From the NCBI RefSeq assembly GCF_963924675.1, contig NC_089220.1, positions 48,742,639 to 48,806,638 of the forward strand: a DNA stretch of 64,000 bases, in the 5' to 3' direction. Source of the DNA: Phocoena phocoena. Its lineage: Eukaryota; Chordata; Mammalia; Artiodactyla; Phocoenidae. Position numbers and translations under genes: made by a program. Shown one piece after another: positions 1-11,170 of the stretch (its first letter is position 1; each line of letters starts with the position of its first letter). Below the pieces are notes generated by a model that was not told where the DNA came from, ran no database searches, and was given only the letters and a program-made list of their open reading frames with translations.

Positions 1-245
1 GAGCAAATGTGTGGGAAACAAAACTGGAGAATCAGGCTGTGCCCAGACCAGGGAGAGGCTTGGAGACCATTCCAGGGAGCTTGGGCTTTATTCTGTAATG
101 GGGGAATCCACCGACGTGTTTTGAGCCTAGGAGTGAGCAGATCTAGGTTTGGGGCACTCTCTTAGGCAGCCATGGGGAGGATGGTTTAGAGTCAGGAAAA
201 CCTGGAGACCAGTGAGAAGGTTATGGGGTCCATTGTTCCTGGTTG
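1..245 (-). mobile_element. L2 LINE fragment, antisense
   Basis: The stretch 'gcttgggctttattctgtaatggggga' region followed by 'gagaccagtgagaaggttatgg' has the layout of the antisense L2 ORF2 3' part ('tttggattttattctaagtg...gagaccagttaggaggctatt' in the consensus I remember). It is old and diverged, and is cut by the window edge. No coding capacity remains. Confidence 0.6.
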
Positions 246-1242
246 AGACTTTTATTCCCTGTCCTCCAGTTTCCTGCTGTCTTCAAAGAGGATGATTAGT
301 ATATCAAGATGCAAGTTTCTGAATCTAGAAAATTTATAAATTAGGTTTATCATTATTTCTTTGTTCCAAAAGACTGATGAGAGATTTTCTTAGTGCCCTT
401 TTCATAATCTAAGAGCCTCTAGTGAGCTAAATATGCAAAAAAATATATATTTACGACTTGCTCAGTTTATAAATACTGGCCATGTTAATTGACAATGTGA
501 GATTAATTTTTTAATCTGTTTTTGGGGGTTTTTTGTTTGCTGTTTTGCAAATATTACTAAATTTTTTATTCTTTAATGTTAGTCCTTTTCTTTCTATGCA
601 TCTATGTATTATATGGCATTAATGTGTTTTTGATATACAGATGATGAGAGAATGTTCTGTGAAAAATTGCCTATTAATGCATATCTATCATTCTTGAATA
701 AGTTGCTAAGGGCATTCCACCACCAAGAACAGAACTAAAGAAAATTAGTTCTGCTTTGTCTACAGATGGTGACTTCTACCTTGGGGTCATGTGCACTGAA
801 ATGAACATCAGCTCAGTGTGCATGGGAGGGCATCGTGGGTGGAGGGGTTCAGTTAGATGTTCTTATCTCAGGACATCCCCAATAATTTAAACATGAGTGC
901 CAGCATCTCCATGTCATAAGCAAGCACAGAGACCAAAGCTTTAACTGACTAGTTTCAAGATAAGTGCCTAATGAGTTCTAAAGCTGAGAGAAAATCCTCA
1001 TCTTCAGAATTCTTATTGTATACCTAAATGTAAATATAACAACTTTCTCCTAAAGACATTTCCCCCTCTTTTATCCTAGAAAAAATACCATGCCCAAATG
1101 TTTCCAAACTTTCTCCCAGAACTTCCCACGTTTAAATATATCAAATATAACCAATTTACTAGCAAAGCAAGTTACAAAGTACAACATATTTATGCCCCTA
1201 CTTTTGAAGAAAGGCAAAAAAGGTTACTGTGTAGAAGATGTT
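246..1242. other. No gene seen; AT-rich spacer
   Basis: I see no exon-like frame and no recognisable repeat here. Positions 320-700 are AT-rich with short T and A runs. Confidence 0.5.
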
Positions 1243-1531
1243 GGGCTTTCCTGGTGGCGCAGTGGTTGAGAATCTGCCTGCCAAGGCAGGGGACACGGGT
1301 TCGAGCCCTGGTCTGGGAGGATCCCACATGCTACAGAGCAACTAGGCCCGTGAGCCACAACTACTGAGCCTGTGCGTCTGGAGCCTGTGCTCCGCAACAA
1401 GAGAGGCCGCGATAGTGAGAGGCCCGTGCACCGCGATGAAGAGTGGCCCCCGCTTGCCCCAACTAGAGAAAGCCCTCGCACAGAAACGAAGACCCAACAC
1501 AGCCAAAAAATTAATTAATTAATTTTAAAAA
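1243..1531 (+). mobile_element. CHR-type SINE, long CHR-1-like form
   Basis: The element starts 'gggctttcctggtggcgcagtgg' (A-box region) and has a canonical pol III B box, 'ggttcgagcc', near 1299-1308. Unlike the shorter copies it continues through 'agaaacgaagacccaacacagcc' to a TTAATTAATT-rich tail, as in the longer CHR-1 form. It differs from the younger copies at many sites, so it is probably an older insertion. No clear TSD is visible. Confidence 0.9.
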
Positions 1532-3649
1532 ATGTTTTTCTCCCTCACACATCATCATGGCTTCTAGCACACAACATATACTTGGACTGTATTTCAAAAT
1601 TTCTGAAAACTTCACATCCCTTGTCTCAAGCCCTAGGTCTGAACCTGCATATGATTTTGTGGGGTCAGAGGGGGAGGCATCTGAGCTAATTGGTTGATCT
1701 TAACACTTCCCTTCCTGCCTACAGCAAAAGCCACAGACACCATATAAGAAGGGGTCTGTGGCTGTGCCCTGTGATGGAGGAAATCTACCCAGGATGTGTG
1801 CACCTCATCCTTTGCTTGAAACCCTTTCTTTTTGCCTTAGCTTCCGTCCTGATGTCATCCACCTAGAATCTGCCCAAGTCTTCTGGGTGGACAACTCACT
1901 GGGCAGCCTGCCTGGATCTATGTTCCAGCCTCTCTTGCAGATAAGATGCCATCTCTCAGATCCTTCTCTGCTTCTCACCCATCAACCCAAGGGCCAGATC
2001 TTCCCAGTCCAAGATGGGCCCCTTCTAGAAGGGAATTCACCCAGGGTAAGTTAAAAGCAGTCACAGCAAAGGATAAATCCTTTTAGCTCTACACATGATA
2101 GGCCTTTACTGCTTATCCTTAACTACAAGAATACATCATACCCTCTTCAGCACAACTATAAAGAGAAATTTAGATTTACATATAAGAAAGAAGGTTGTTG
2201 GAGCTAACTGTGGCTTGCCACCTTACATATTAGTGGCTAACGAGTCACGCCATCTGGCTGACTAACTTTGCCGACAGACTCCCCATAGGTGAGACTCTAA
2301 TGACTCACCTGAACTTTTAACATTCTGAAGGCTGGACCTTCTATCTGGAAAGTTTTCTGATGAGCAGCACGTTAGTTTGTGAGCCCGAGCACTGCCGTGG
2401 CCTCTGGCCATGTCTGCGTGGCAAACATGGAGACAGAACTCAGCACAGATGGTGGCTCCTGATCATTAACTGCAGGCAGCTGTGTTCAGCAGCCGCCGAG
2501 CTCCCTGGCAACATGTGTACTGCAAGCCCACGGACTGTACCGAGAAATAGTGTGAGGCCTCTTGCAGGTCGTAGGCCATAGAACACATGTTCAATTTCTT
2601 CAGGAAAAAAAAGAATCCACTGGCAAAAAAAAAAGAAAAAATCTGCCAAACATCTCATTTCCTGCTATATACCCAGGTGGTTATGAATCACGTAAAAATC
2701 CCTTCCACCCCATGAACAAATATTTCGTGTTATTTAAAACTAGGAGTACACTGGTGTCAGCATAAATGCATAAGAAACATCTAGGCCAGGGAATATCTTT
2801 CTCAAGTATATGGAAAAATATATAACATTCAAATCTTTATCTTCCTGGGTTTTCTGAATAATGAGTATTAAAGTTATTGATGATCCAACAAAGATTCTTC
2901 GGTGTTCAAATGCTAGACACATCACTATCCTGGAAAAAGGATTTTCCGTGAAGCAGTAACTAAACTTTTTCACTGTGGTTTCACCCTCTTATTTAACAAT
3001 AAACATTTTTGGTTATGGCTTTGGAAAGAGAAAATGAATGCTTTTTTGAAAGAGAAAAGAAAAGGGAGAGAGGAGGGAAGGATTGGATGGTCCTTTGCCA
3101 GCCAAGGTGCCTATGAGCTGTGAACAAAACTAGGAAATGCTGGAGCTTTCTGCACATCTGCCTCTCCCTGGGGCAGAGCACAGGCCCTCAAGCTCCCAGC
3201 CCCCAAGGGGGAAGCGCCAGCCTTCGGCACAATTTGGCACAGAGCAGTTTTGGCGCTGTCCTTTTTGGCCTCCTGACAAGAATGTTCGCTTACACATCCC
3301 AAGTTATTCTAAGTCCATCTGTTGTGTTCTGAGGGTCAAAAACAAATGTGGGAGACTCGCCTGTCCTGCACTCACCCGATCTCTCAGGCTCTGACCTGCT
3401 CTCACAAGCACTTGGGGTGAAGCCCAGACTCGTCCCAGGCGGGTGGTCTGGGACGCAGATCCGAGCACACGGCCAGTGGCACCTCTGCCCGTTCACTGCG
3501 CCCAGAGGCAGGATGAATCAGCCGGCAGCCCCTGACAAACAATGGGGACAAGGGACCGCAGTGTCCCCAGAGCCTTCAGCTTGGAGATAAACCACAAAGA
3601 TTTTTGGTTCATTTCTTGTTAGAGACAGAGCTATAAGGAAACTTTGAGA
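1532..3649. other. No supported gene; apparently unique sequence
   Basis: There are only short open frames. One (1758-2054, + strand) runs past a good splice-donor match, GGTAAGT at about 2045, but has no recognisable domain and no convincing acceptor. An A-rich patch lies at 2613-2645 and a purine-rich patch at 3020-3090. Confidence 0.45.
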
Positions 3650-3745
3650 TGATTTTACAGAAGGAAGACTCATGAGGGTCAGCAAGGCCAAGCAACTCAT
3701 GCTGGTCACACACTTGAGTTACAGAAAGGTTGGGATCAGATACCA
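3650..3745 (-). mobile_element. MIR SINE fragment, antisense
   Basis: The pattern 'gattttacagaaggaagactca...caaggccaagcaactca...ggtcacacacttgag' follows the antisense MIR core (ttttacagatgaggaaactg, caaggtcacacag). It is short and diverged. Confidence 0.5.
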
Positions 3746-4887
3746 AGGATGGGGATTTTATTTTTAATGTCTTGCCATCGCATGGAATGGTTTAAATTAA
3801 AGGTAACAGCCTTAACCCAGGTACTCTTCAAGAGGAAATAAAGCCAGGACTTTGGGGGTGGTAGGAAATGGGAGTGAGGGGAAGAGGAACGTCAGTCAGC
3901 GTTGGTGTCACTGAACAGACGCCTTCTGGACACAGGTGTGACGTGTCCAATAAAATACCATGCCATATGCACCAACCCGCCTGACAGGAACAACTAGTTC
4001 AGGTGCCAAGGTGGCTGGAGGAGGGGAGGGTGCAGGAAGAGAAGAGAGGGGGAGAAGTTTCTACTCCTTCTCAGGACAGCAGCCTGGCACCTTGCTCTTC
4101 TGGGGACAATAGAGCCACTATGTGCCCTACATCACCCAGGAGGAGAAGCCTGGAGGTCCCTGCTTTGTAAGCCACACCACTTCCTTCCTGTTGACCCCTG
4201 ATTCTAGGGCCTCCCAGTGGGCAGCGATTGAAGTCCAGTCACACGAACTGTCCACCCATCCTGTCCTCGATTTTACTTCATTACAGGAAGAAGGCAGAGG
4301 GTAACTGGAGGCTCTCTGGGACTGGATTTGCTGACAAAAGAGGACATATAAACAGAACTTGAGGGCCTTCCTGAAAAAGGGGCATTGGTCCCTCTTCAGC
4401 CGGGAGCCGGGGATTATTTGCACTCCAAGCAGACAGCGCTCAAGCTGACAGTAAACGGCTCTGGGGACGTGTCGCTCATTGACCCTGGGAATTCACTACA
4501 GACACCTCTGGAATTTGAAAATTGCTGTTAATCACATTAAATTCTGAGGGTTACAGATTCTTCCAGAAGGAATGACCATTAGAAATGCAAGGTATCAATT
4601 GAGGGTCTGATGAACAGGCGCTACCAGTTTAAATTGTTTTTCTTATAACCCAAGTCCCTTAAAATGATCTGAGAATTCATACATTCAAGTTACCTCTGAG
4701 TCAGGATTGGCCAATATTATGGGAAGTGAAGTTAAAACTTGTATTCTTACCACCTCCCCTTAAACATGCAAACTGCATTTGTCTGGTGCTGGAAATACCC
4801 ACCACAGGTTATTGCTTTGGGCTTAAGCACTTTTGTATCCAAGAGACTTTCTTCAAGATGAAAATATCCTGGGAAGGGACAACATAT
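3746..4887. other. No gene seen
   Basis: Apparently unique sequence with only short frames in both strands (such as 4127-4423 minus). No splice-flanked frame and no familiar repeat was recognised. Confidence 0.4.
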
Positions 4888-4892
4888 CAGGC

Positions 4893-5275
4893 TGTCATGG
4901 GCTGAATTAAGTCCCCTCAAAATTCATATGTTGAAGTCCTAACCCCCAGTACTTCAGAATGGCACTGTACTTGGAGACTGGGTCTTTAAACAGGTAATTC
5001 AGTTAAGACAAGGTCATTAGGGTGGGTCTTAATCCAATATGACTGGTGTCCTTACAAGAGGACATTAGGACACAGACATGTACATAGGGAAGACCATGCA
5101 AAGACACTGGAATAAGACAGCCGTCTATAAGCCAAGAAAAGAGACCTCAGAAGAAACCAACCCTGCTGACCAACCCTGATCTCAAATTTCCAGCCTTCAG
5201 AATTGTGAGAGAATAAATTTCTGTGATTTAAGCCACCTAGTTTGTGGTACTTTGTTATGGCAGCATTAGAAAACA
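4893..5275 (+). mobile_element. Solo MLT1-type (MaLR/ERVL) LTR, complete
   Basis: It begins 'tgtcatgggctgaatta' and 'aaaattcatatgttgaagtcctaac', the typical 5' end of MaLR LTRs. It runs through 'ccttacaagagga', 'gccttcagaattgtgaga' and 'aataaatttctg' (polyadenylation signal) to '...ttgttatggcagcattagaaaaca'. The ends are TG...CA. A perfect 5-bp TSD, 'caggc', flanks it at 4888-4892 and 5276-5280. No internal retroviral sequence lies next to it, so this is a solo LTR. Confidence 0.9.
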
Positions 5276-5384
5276 CAGGCTATTTACTCTCAAACATGAA
5301 TTATTGATAGCTGAAAAAAAGTAAGCCCTGTTGATTCCACAGGAACGGAGACTGTGTCCAGCCAAGCCCCTTGCAGGGATGCTG

Positions 5385-5570
5385 GGGCACAGTGTTTAAG
5401 GGCATGAGCTTTGGAATCAGCACTAGCTATGGAACCCCAGGTAAGCTACTTAACCTCTCTAAACTTCAGCAGGCTCATCCATGATGTGGGGATTATAATT
5501 GTGCCAACCTTATAAAGTTTTTAGCATTAAATAAAATACGTGGAAAGTGCACAGTGCCTGGGATGTGGTG
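5385..5570 (+). mobile_element. MIR SINE
   Basis: The order 'cacagtgtttaagggcatgagctttgg', 'taagctacttaacctctc', 'gggattataattgtgcc', 'cacagtgcctggg' matches sense MIR from the tRNA-derived head to the 3' part. It is old and lacks a clear TSD. Confidence 0.8.
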
Positions 5571-5689
5571 ACTTCTCCATAGATTGTAGTTATGATAATG
5601 GTGAGGGGACCAGGAGAGGAGGCCTCTGAGAATGGGACTGGGGGAGAGAGTGGGAAGTTAACAGAAACAAGGGTGGTCTGGAGAGTTGA

Positions 5690-5800
5690 GAGCCAGACTT
5701 TAGTTCCAGCTCTGTAGCTGATTAGATAACTTTGAGACATCACTTAGCCACTCTAATCCTCAGTTTCCTCATCTATATGATGAGAGGTCTGGCTGGACAA
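5690..5800 (+). mobile_element. MIR SINE fragment
   Basis: The string 'tagttccagctctgtagctg' followed by 'cttagccactctaatcctcagtttcctcatctat' matches the middle of sense MIR. Only about 110 bp is recognisable. It lies about 120 bp from another MIR and may be an independent insertion. Confidence 0.65.
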
Positions 5801-6319
5801 TATACAAAAGGAAGTAGGGGGACAGGGAGCTGAAAACCACCTTAATTTTTTCTCCAGGTGTTCCATTGTTCTTTGCTTTTCCTTTCCACAGATGTCAATT
5901 ATGGATCAACTTCAGAGTCACACTGGGGACTTCAGCATAAGTTTCTACTTTTTTTTTTTTCCCCTATTCCACCAAATTCCCATCCTTGTAGTAGCTACCA
6001 TGATTGATAAGAAGAGCATTTTCCTAGGCCACCTTTAGCAGTGATCTTAGGACTCTGCCGTGGACCTCTCAACCCCTCTCCAACAATCTTCATTTGAGTC
6101 TCCCCTCCAGACTTTCTGTAATCCAAGAAACTTAGATTCCCACATCCCAGGGCAACATTACCCTGGGTCCTAGGAGAGTGAAAGAGCTTGGATGAGTTAG
6201 ACCTTCTGTTACCCAGAGATATACCCTGGCAATAAATTCTCTGTCAACATCAACCTTAAGAGCCTTAATCACAAAAATTATTACATCTATTAGATGACAA
6301 GTGATGAAGCTTTGAACAG
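5801..6319. other. No gene seen
   Basis: The stretch holds a T-run (5949-5960) and otherwise unremarkable sequence. I recognise no repeat or exon. Confidence 0.4.
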
Positions 6320-6475
6320 AGCATGCATTCATTCAGGCAGTTGGCACTCGCTCTGTTCCTTCTTGCTGAGCAGACCCTGTGCTAAGCGCTGGAGCTGCAC
6401 ATGGGGAGGAATAAGACACAGTTCTTTCTTGGGAGGCAAGGGTAGAATTCATAGAATATTAGACAGTAAAAAGAA
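6320..6475 (-). mobile_element. L2 3' end, antisense
   Basis: 'gcattcattcaggcagttgg...ccctgtgctaagcgctggagctgcacatggggaggaataagaca' is the antisense L2 3' terminus. In sense orientation this is '...gcgcttagcacaggg...aatgaatg'. Confidence 0.65.
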
Positions 6476-7243
6476 AATTCCATCATTTTACCATGCTTCT
6501 TACATCAAATGAGCCATGGCATTTTGCTGTTAAATACTGTTATAAGCCATTGTGAAAATAAACTTCCTCACCTTCCAGAGCCATTAATTGGCCATTTCTC
6601 ACCTGTTCAGTAAAGGCATACAGCACTTTTCCAGATTCCAGGACTCAGATACACTGCTAATAACAGGACACTTCTCAAGTCTGGGCAGCCAGAAAGATTC
6701 TGGTCCCTTGTTGACTGCTTGGCAGACCTATGAATAAACAGGAAGGTCTGGGCCCTTTAAGTAGCTCTGGTCAAAACAAGTACTTGAAATTCTGACTCTG
6801 CCTTTATCTGGCACCCAAGCTAGGCCTATGCCTAGAAGTAAGAGAACTGGAAAACATTAAGATCAGGAAATTAACAAGCAAATCCCCACTGCATGGATAC
6901 TGGGCATGGAAGTAACTGATGAAGAGTGGTTATAAAATGGAAACACAGTTTTCTAATTACTGAGTCCCTGGGTCTCAAATGCATGTGTGTGGACTTGTAG
7001 GGCAAGCTTCCCATGCCTCAATTACCAAAGGAAAAGGGGGACTGAACACACTCAGAAAGTTCCACCCTAGGCTTTACAACACAGTTTGAATGGAGTGTAG
7101 AAGGGGGCAAGTTCCCATTTTATAGGATAAAGTTTAAAGATTACATGGATGATCTTCATTGCCACTTGTTCTATAGGTTAAAAAACAAACAAACAGCAAC
7201 CCCAAGTATGTAAGAAGGAAAATAATGCAAGGCTTAACATGAC
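6476..7243. other. No gene seen
   Basis: Apparently unique sequence without a long frame or a familiar repeat. Confidence 0.4.
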
Positions 7244-7410
7244 GAGAGAGGGGGTGAGGAAAGGAGGTGGGGAGAAGGAAGAAGGAGAAGATGGCAGAAG
7301 AAGAGAAGAGGCAGGGGGAGGGGAGAAAGGAGGGGAGGGAGAGGATGATGGAGGGAGGGGGGAGAGAGAGAATAGGGAAGGGAAGGGAATGGAAAGGAAG
7401 GGAAGGGAAG
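7244..7410 (+). repeat. Purine-only (GGA/GGGA)-rich tract
   Basis: About 165 bp is almost all G and A on the plus strand, with only scattered T and C interruptions. It ends in GGAAG/GGGAAG repeats. This composition produces the open frames on both strands (poly-Gly/Glu/Arg or poly-Ser/Pro/Leu), which I regard as artefacts. Such homopurine tracts can form triplex (H-DNA). Confidence 0.9.
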
Positions 7411-7939
7411 TAATTGTCAAGCTCTGTCAATAATCTGGCCTGCGTGCGTATAGATGACCTTGGCTGGCTTGATAATAAAGATTCTAACATAGAACTTCTT
7501 TGAAGATTCCCCATATAGTAGTGATCCTTGTGGTCCCTGAAGAGTGGACTTTTCCAAAAAGGATGCATGATGAAAAACTTCCCACAGCCAGAGACAACTC
7601 AAAGCTGCCACACAAACCTCGCTTCTATACTGTAATGAGTTATGAAGAATATGCTTTCCCTTAGATTCTTGACTACACAGATCATCTAAGTGCTTACAAA
7701 TGAAAAGATTCATGAGATATGGCTTGAAAGTATGTATTTTTAGATGAAATAAAAATTTTCTGAAGCTGGAAGATTTTAAACTTGCAGCTAGAAGGTTTCT
7801 TAGGAGAAAACGGGATGCCAAAAAAGTTTGTCTGTACAATAGTTAAAATGATCCTCTCTGCTTTGCGGAGTTAATATATTCAATCAGTGGAAGGAAAATG
7901 CTAAGTTTTTGAGGAAAGCCCTAGGAGCTAACACCAGCA
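7411..7939. other. No supported gene; one 140-codon antisense frame
   Basis: A minus-strand frame of 140 codons spans 7417-7839. Its product is rich in Leu, Phe, Ser and Lys, with no domain I recognise, no signal peptide pattern and no splice context. At this length chance is a sufficient explanation. Confidence 0.4.
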
Positions 7940-8165
7940 GGTAATGTTTATTGAACATTTACTATGCACGTTTGCTCTTCCCAACAACTCATGTGATGGG
8001 TATTATTATTTTCCCTGTTTCATAGATTAAGGCTGTTGAAGTTTAGTGAGATTAAACAACTTGACCAAGGTCATGGCATTTGTCGGTAGCGGAGGATAAC
8101 TATGAACCTGGAGTCTGACCCCAGCGCCTACCTATTCTTCCAAGTATTACATTGCACTGTCTCCC
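7940..8165 (-). mobile_element. MIR SINE, antisense, near full length
   Basis: 'taatgtttattgaacatttactatgcacg', 'gggtattattattttccctgtttcatagatt', 'acttgaccaaggtcatg' and 'gaacctggagtctgacccc' follow the antisense MIR order from end to end. Confidence 0.85.
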
Positions 8166-8940
8166 TACAGATTAAAAAGGGAAAATCTTAATCTTCAGTT
8201 GTCTGAGGAAATGACAGGTGATTCCTCTGCTTTGGGGTCAATAAAGTATGTATAGTGCAACAGACTCTCTTCCACTCTTTCCTTCCTCTCCAGGGTTTCC
8301 AGTGCTTGCCCTCTTGTCAGTGGCTCAGCATACAAGGAACCTAGAACCTCCACCTATTCTATTTTCTCTCCAGCTGGAGCCAAAAGCTGCTTCACCCCTC
8401 AGGCCTGGCCCAGCTACGAAAATCCACCTACTCTCTCACATAGCAAGGCGTGGGCAGTCTCTGGAGAGGCATCACACACTTGATGAGTACTGAAGAGAAA
8501 CGTGCCCTCCAACAAGGAGGTGCCAGGAAACATTCCACAGGCAAGTCTGGAGTCACGGGACCTTTGAGAGAGACACCACCCACTGAGGAAAGGAAACTGC
8601 AGAGCTTTTCCATTCTCACTTGATCTACCTATGGAAGAATCCTCTGTTAATTACGAATGTAGTACATGTAAGATCTCAATTCTTCTGTCACCCGTGTCAG
8701 TCGTTGTCTTTGAACATGGGCTAATGACTTGCTGGCCAGCCATCTCTCTGTCATTTGTCAACAATTTAGTACTGTGTAAGGGGTGAGAAAGTAAGTCAGA
8801 CTTCAATCCATCAAAGGTGATGACATCCTGAGAAAGAACTGAAGTGGTAGGAGGATAAACATGCCCTGCCAGAGCAGGAACTTTGTGTGTCTTGTTGACT
8901 GTCAGTGTTCCATGAATATGCGTCAAAAAAGGAAAAAAGA
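8166..8940. other. No gene seen
   Basis: No recognisable repeat or splice-flanked frame. The 81-codon frame at 8248-8493 has no identifiable features. Confidence 0.4.
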
Positions 8941-9152
8941 GGGCTTCCCTGGTGGCGCAGTGGTTGAGAGTCCGCCTGCCGATGCAGGGGACATGGGTTC
9001 GTGCCCCGGTCCAGGAAGATCCCACATGCCACGGAGCGGCTGGGCGCGTGAGCCATGGCCGCTGAGCCTGCACGTCTGGAGCCTGTGCTCCGCAACAGGA
9101 GAGGCCACAACAGTGAGAGGCCCACGTACCGCAAAAAAAAAAAAAAAAAAAG
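8941..9152 (+). mobile_element. CHR-type SINE, younger CHR-2-like form
   Basis: It is complete from 'gggcttccctggtggcgcag' to 'gtaccgc' plus an A-run at 9133-9151, followed by (GAAAAA)n up to about 9170. The B box reads 'ggttcgtgcc'. A low-complexity direct repeat, 'aaaaaaggaaa', at 8925-8935 and 9165-9175 is the likely TSD. The 188- and 143-codon minus-strand frames here are SINE read-through. Confidence 0.95.
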
Positions 9153-9404
9153 AAAAAGAAAAAGAAAAAAGGAAATATGAGGAGGAGGAAGAGGAAAGAT
9201 GAAACTATTGCTCCCACTGGAAAAGTGCCATTTGATGCTCACCTGAGCCTCGGGCTCCTGCTTGTTCTCAAGCTCTAGTTACGCTTTCGGTGGGAGAGAT
9301 TTACATTTGTCAAGCATCAATATAGCACTGAGTCAATTTGCTGCCAGCTTCTTTTGATTATGTATTTAAGGTCAGGAATGAGAGTGATTGTATGATTCGG
9401 TTTT

Positions 9405-9910
9405 CTACTGCCACATATAAGCTGTCCAGAAACATAGCGGCTTAAAACAACAGCAATCACTTATTTGCCCATAACTCTGTAATTTGGTCAGGATCCAGTG
9501 GGGACAGTTTGTCTCTGCTCCATATAGCGTCAGCTGGGGCAGCTCAACTGGGGCTGGATGGTCCACTTCCGAGATGACTCACCCACAAGGCTGTCAAGTT
9601 AGTGCTGGCTGTCAGCTGGGACCTTAACTAGGGCTGATGACCAGAAGCCTCATTCCTCTCCTCCCGAAGCCTGTCCATGTGGCTTCTTAGGCTCTTTCAC
9701 AACATGGCGGCTAGGTTCCAAGAGCAAGTATTTCCAGAAAACAAGACCAGTATGAAAGCACCTATCAAGCTTCCGCTTGCATTATACTTGCTAATGTCCC
9801 CTTGTCCAAGGACAGTTCCATGACAAAGTCCAGAGTCAGTGTGATCAGTTCCATGACCAAGTCCAGAACCAGGAGTCCTGGTCCATTGTTGGCCACCAAA
9901 GAAACATTTT
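9405..9910 (-). mobile_element. LTR-like ancient repeat (possibly MaLR-related), antisense
   Basis: 'ctgtccagaaacatagcggcttaaaacaacagcaatcactta' followed by 'ctcacaacatggcggctaggttcc' resembles a common mammalian LTR-type repeat read antisense ('ggcttaaaacaacaaa...cacaacatggcagctgg'). I cannot name the subfamily. It contains a 33-bp-period duplication near 9813-9868. Confidence 0.5.
9813..9868. repeat. 33-bp-period tandem duplication
   Basis: 'cagttccatgacaaagtcca' at 9813 recurs as 'cagttccatgaccaagtcca' at 9846, one mismatch over about 22 bp with a 33-bp period. It is confined to the LTR-like fragment. Confidence 0.8.
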
Positions 9911-10513
9911 ACCACAGAGTATGATCATTTTTGTTTCCATAGTAGAGAAAAACGGGAAATTGGTGTTAACTGCCCACTTCTACATTTTTTATTAGCCAGA
10001 AACTTAATACCAATGTTTCCTAAGTTTTCAACTGGCTTAGGAAAATTCTCAGGGAAAAAATTCTCTGAGAGGAAAAAAAAAATGTTATGGGTATATAAAA
10101 TCAGAATAGAAGTTCTTAATTAACAAACTAACAAACAAACAAAAACTATCCTGGAACCACAGGGAAGGAAGGGGTGCACATGTGACTGGGGAATGAATAT
10201 GTTATAGGTGAAAATCATGGCATGCTGGTTGGCAAAAAACACATACAGACATAAAGCACACATAAATGTCATAAGAGATAGAAATGTCACAAGTCAATAA
10301 AGGTTCATGAAGAAATAATAAAGACTTTTCAGGTATAGTCAGAAAAAAGCAAGAAAATAGTTCAATTTTGTAAGACGCAACATTTCAACTGGATTTCAAA
10401 GGGTTGTTAATTTGACCTTTTATGTTCTTATCAAGATTGTTAAAATAGTGAGATGACTAATATCTTGAAGGATTGGATTAGATTTCAAATTAACTGAACA
10501 AATAGAAGAACAT
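9911..10513. other. No gene seen; A-rich
   Basis: A-rich sequence with an (AAC)-like patch near 10122-10146. No recognisable element or exon. Confidence 0.4.
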
Positions 10514-10676
10514 TATTATTTTTTGAGCTGTTACACATTCCAGGCCTATATTAAGAACTCCATGTACATTTATGTTCACAAAAAACCTTAAGCCACAGAG
10601 AGTTTTAGTCATCTTCTCAAGGTCACAGTGCTGGTCAGTGGAGAAGACAGGATCTGTAGCCAGATCTGTCTGCTTA
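10514..10676 (-). mobile_element. MIR SINE, antisense, diverged
   Basis: 'cattccaggcctatattaagaactcc...gttcacaaaaaacctta...tcaaggtcacagtgctggtcagtgg' follows the antisense MIR order, including the 'aaggtcacac' block. Confidence 0.65.
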
Positions 10677-10956
10677 TTTTGATCAGTTTGGTCGATAACA
10701 AATCTCTGTAAATGGAAGCATTTGTTTTTTCACTGGCTCCATGAAACTGGAAAATATCTTTCCAAAGGAAAAAAAAATACTGATCAAAGATGCAATAAAA
10801 ACATCACATATAAGAATTTTGAAAGATCTTCTAATCCTCAAACTGAAAGAAAATGTTAACGAAATGATGATACTAACTCTCAAAGTAATTAACCAAATAC
10901 TGAACCTCCAAATATCAAATTATGAGCATGCTTCCCTGTGGCTAAATATATATGAC

Positions 10957-11170
10957 AGGAACTTCCCTGGTGGTCCAGTGGGTAAGACTCCACACTCCCA
11001 ATGCAGGGGGCCCGGCTTTGATTCCTGGTTGGGGAACTAGATCCCACATGCATGCCACAACTAAGAGTCTGCATGTCACAATTAAAAATATATATATATA
11101 TCCTGCATGCCACAACGAAGATCCCGGGTGCTGCAACTAAGACCCAGTGCAGCCTAAATAAATAAAAAAA
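10957..11170 (+). mobile_element. CHR-type SINE, older diverged copy
   Basis: It starts 'aggaacttccctggtggtccagtgggtaagactcc', the older 'gacttccctggtggtccagtgg' variant of the family. The B box is degraded ('ggctttgattcc'). An (AT)n expansion sits inside at about 11088-11100, and the tail is 'aaataaataaaaaaa' at about 11156-11170. The sequence and the tail type set it apart from the eight younger copies. Confidence 0.85.

Noticed and set aside
7134..7568. 144-codon Ser/Pro/Leu-rich minus frame
   Set aside because: Produced by the homopurine tract, which has no stop codons in these frames.
8651..9242. 188- and 143-codon minus-strand frames
   Set aside because: SINE read-through with a poly-Phe run from the A-tail and adjoining unique sequence. 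No start context or splice evidence.
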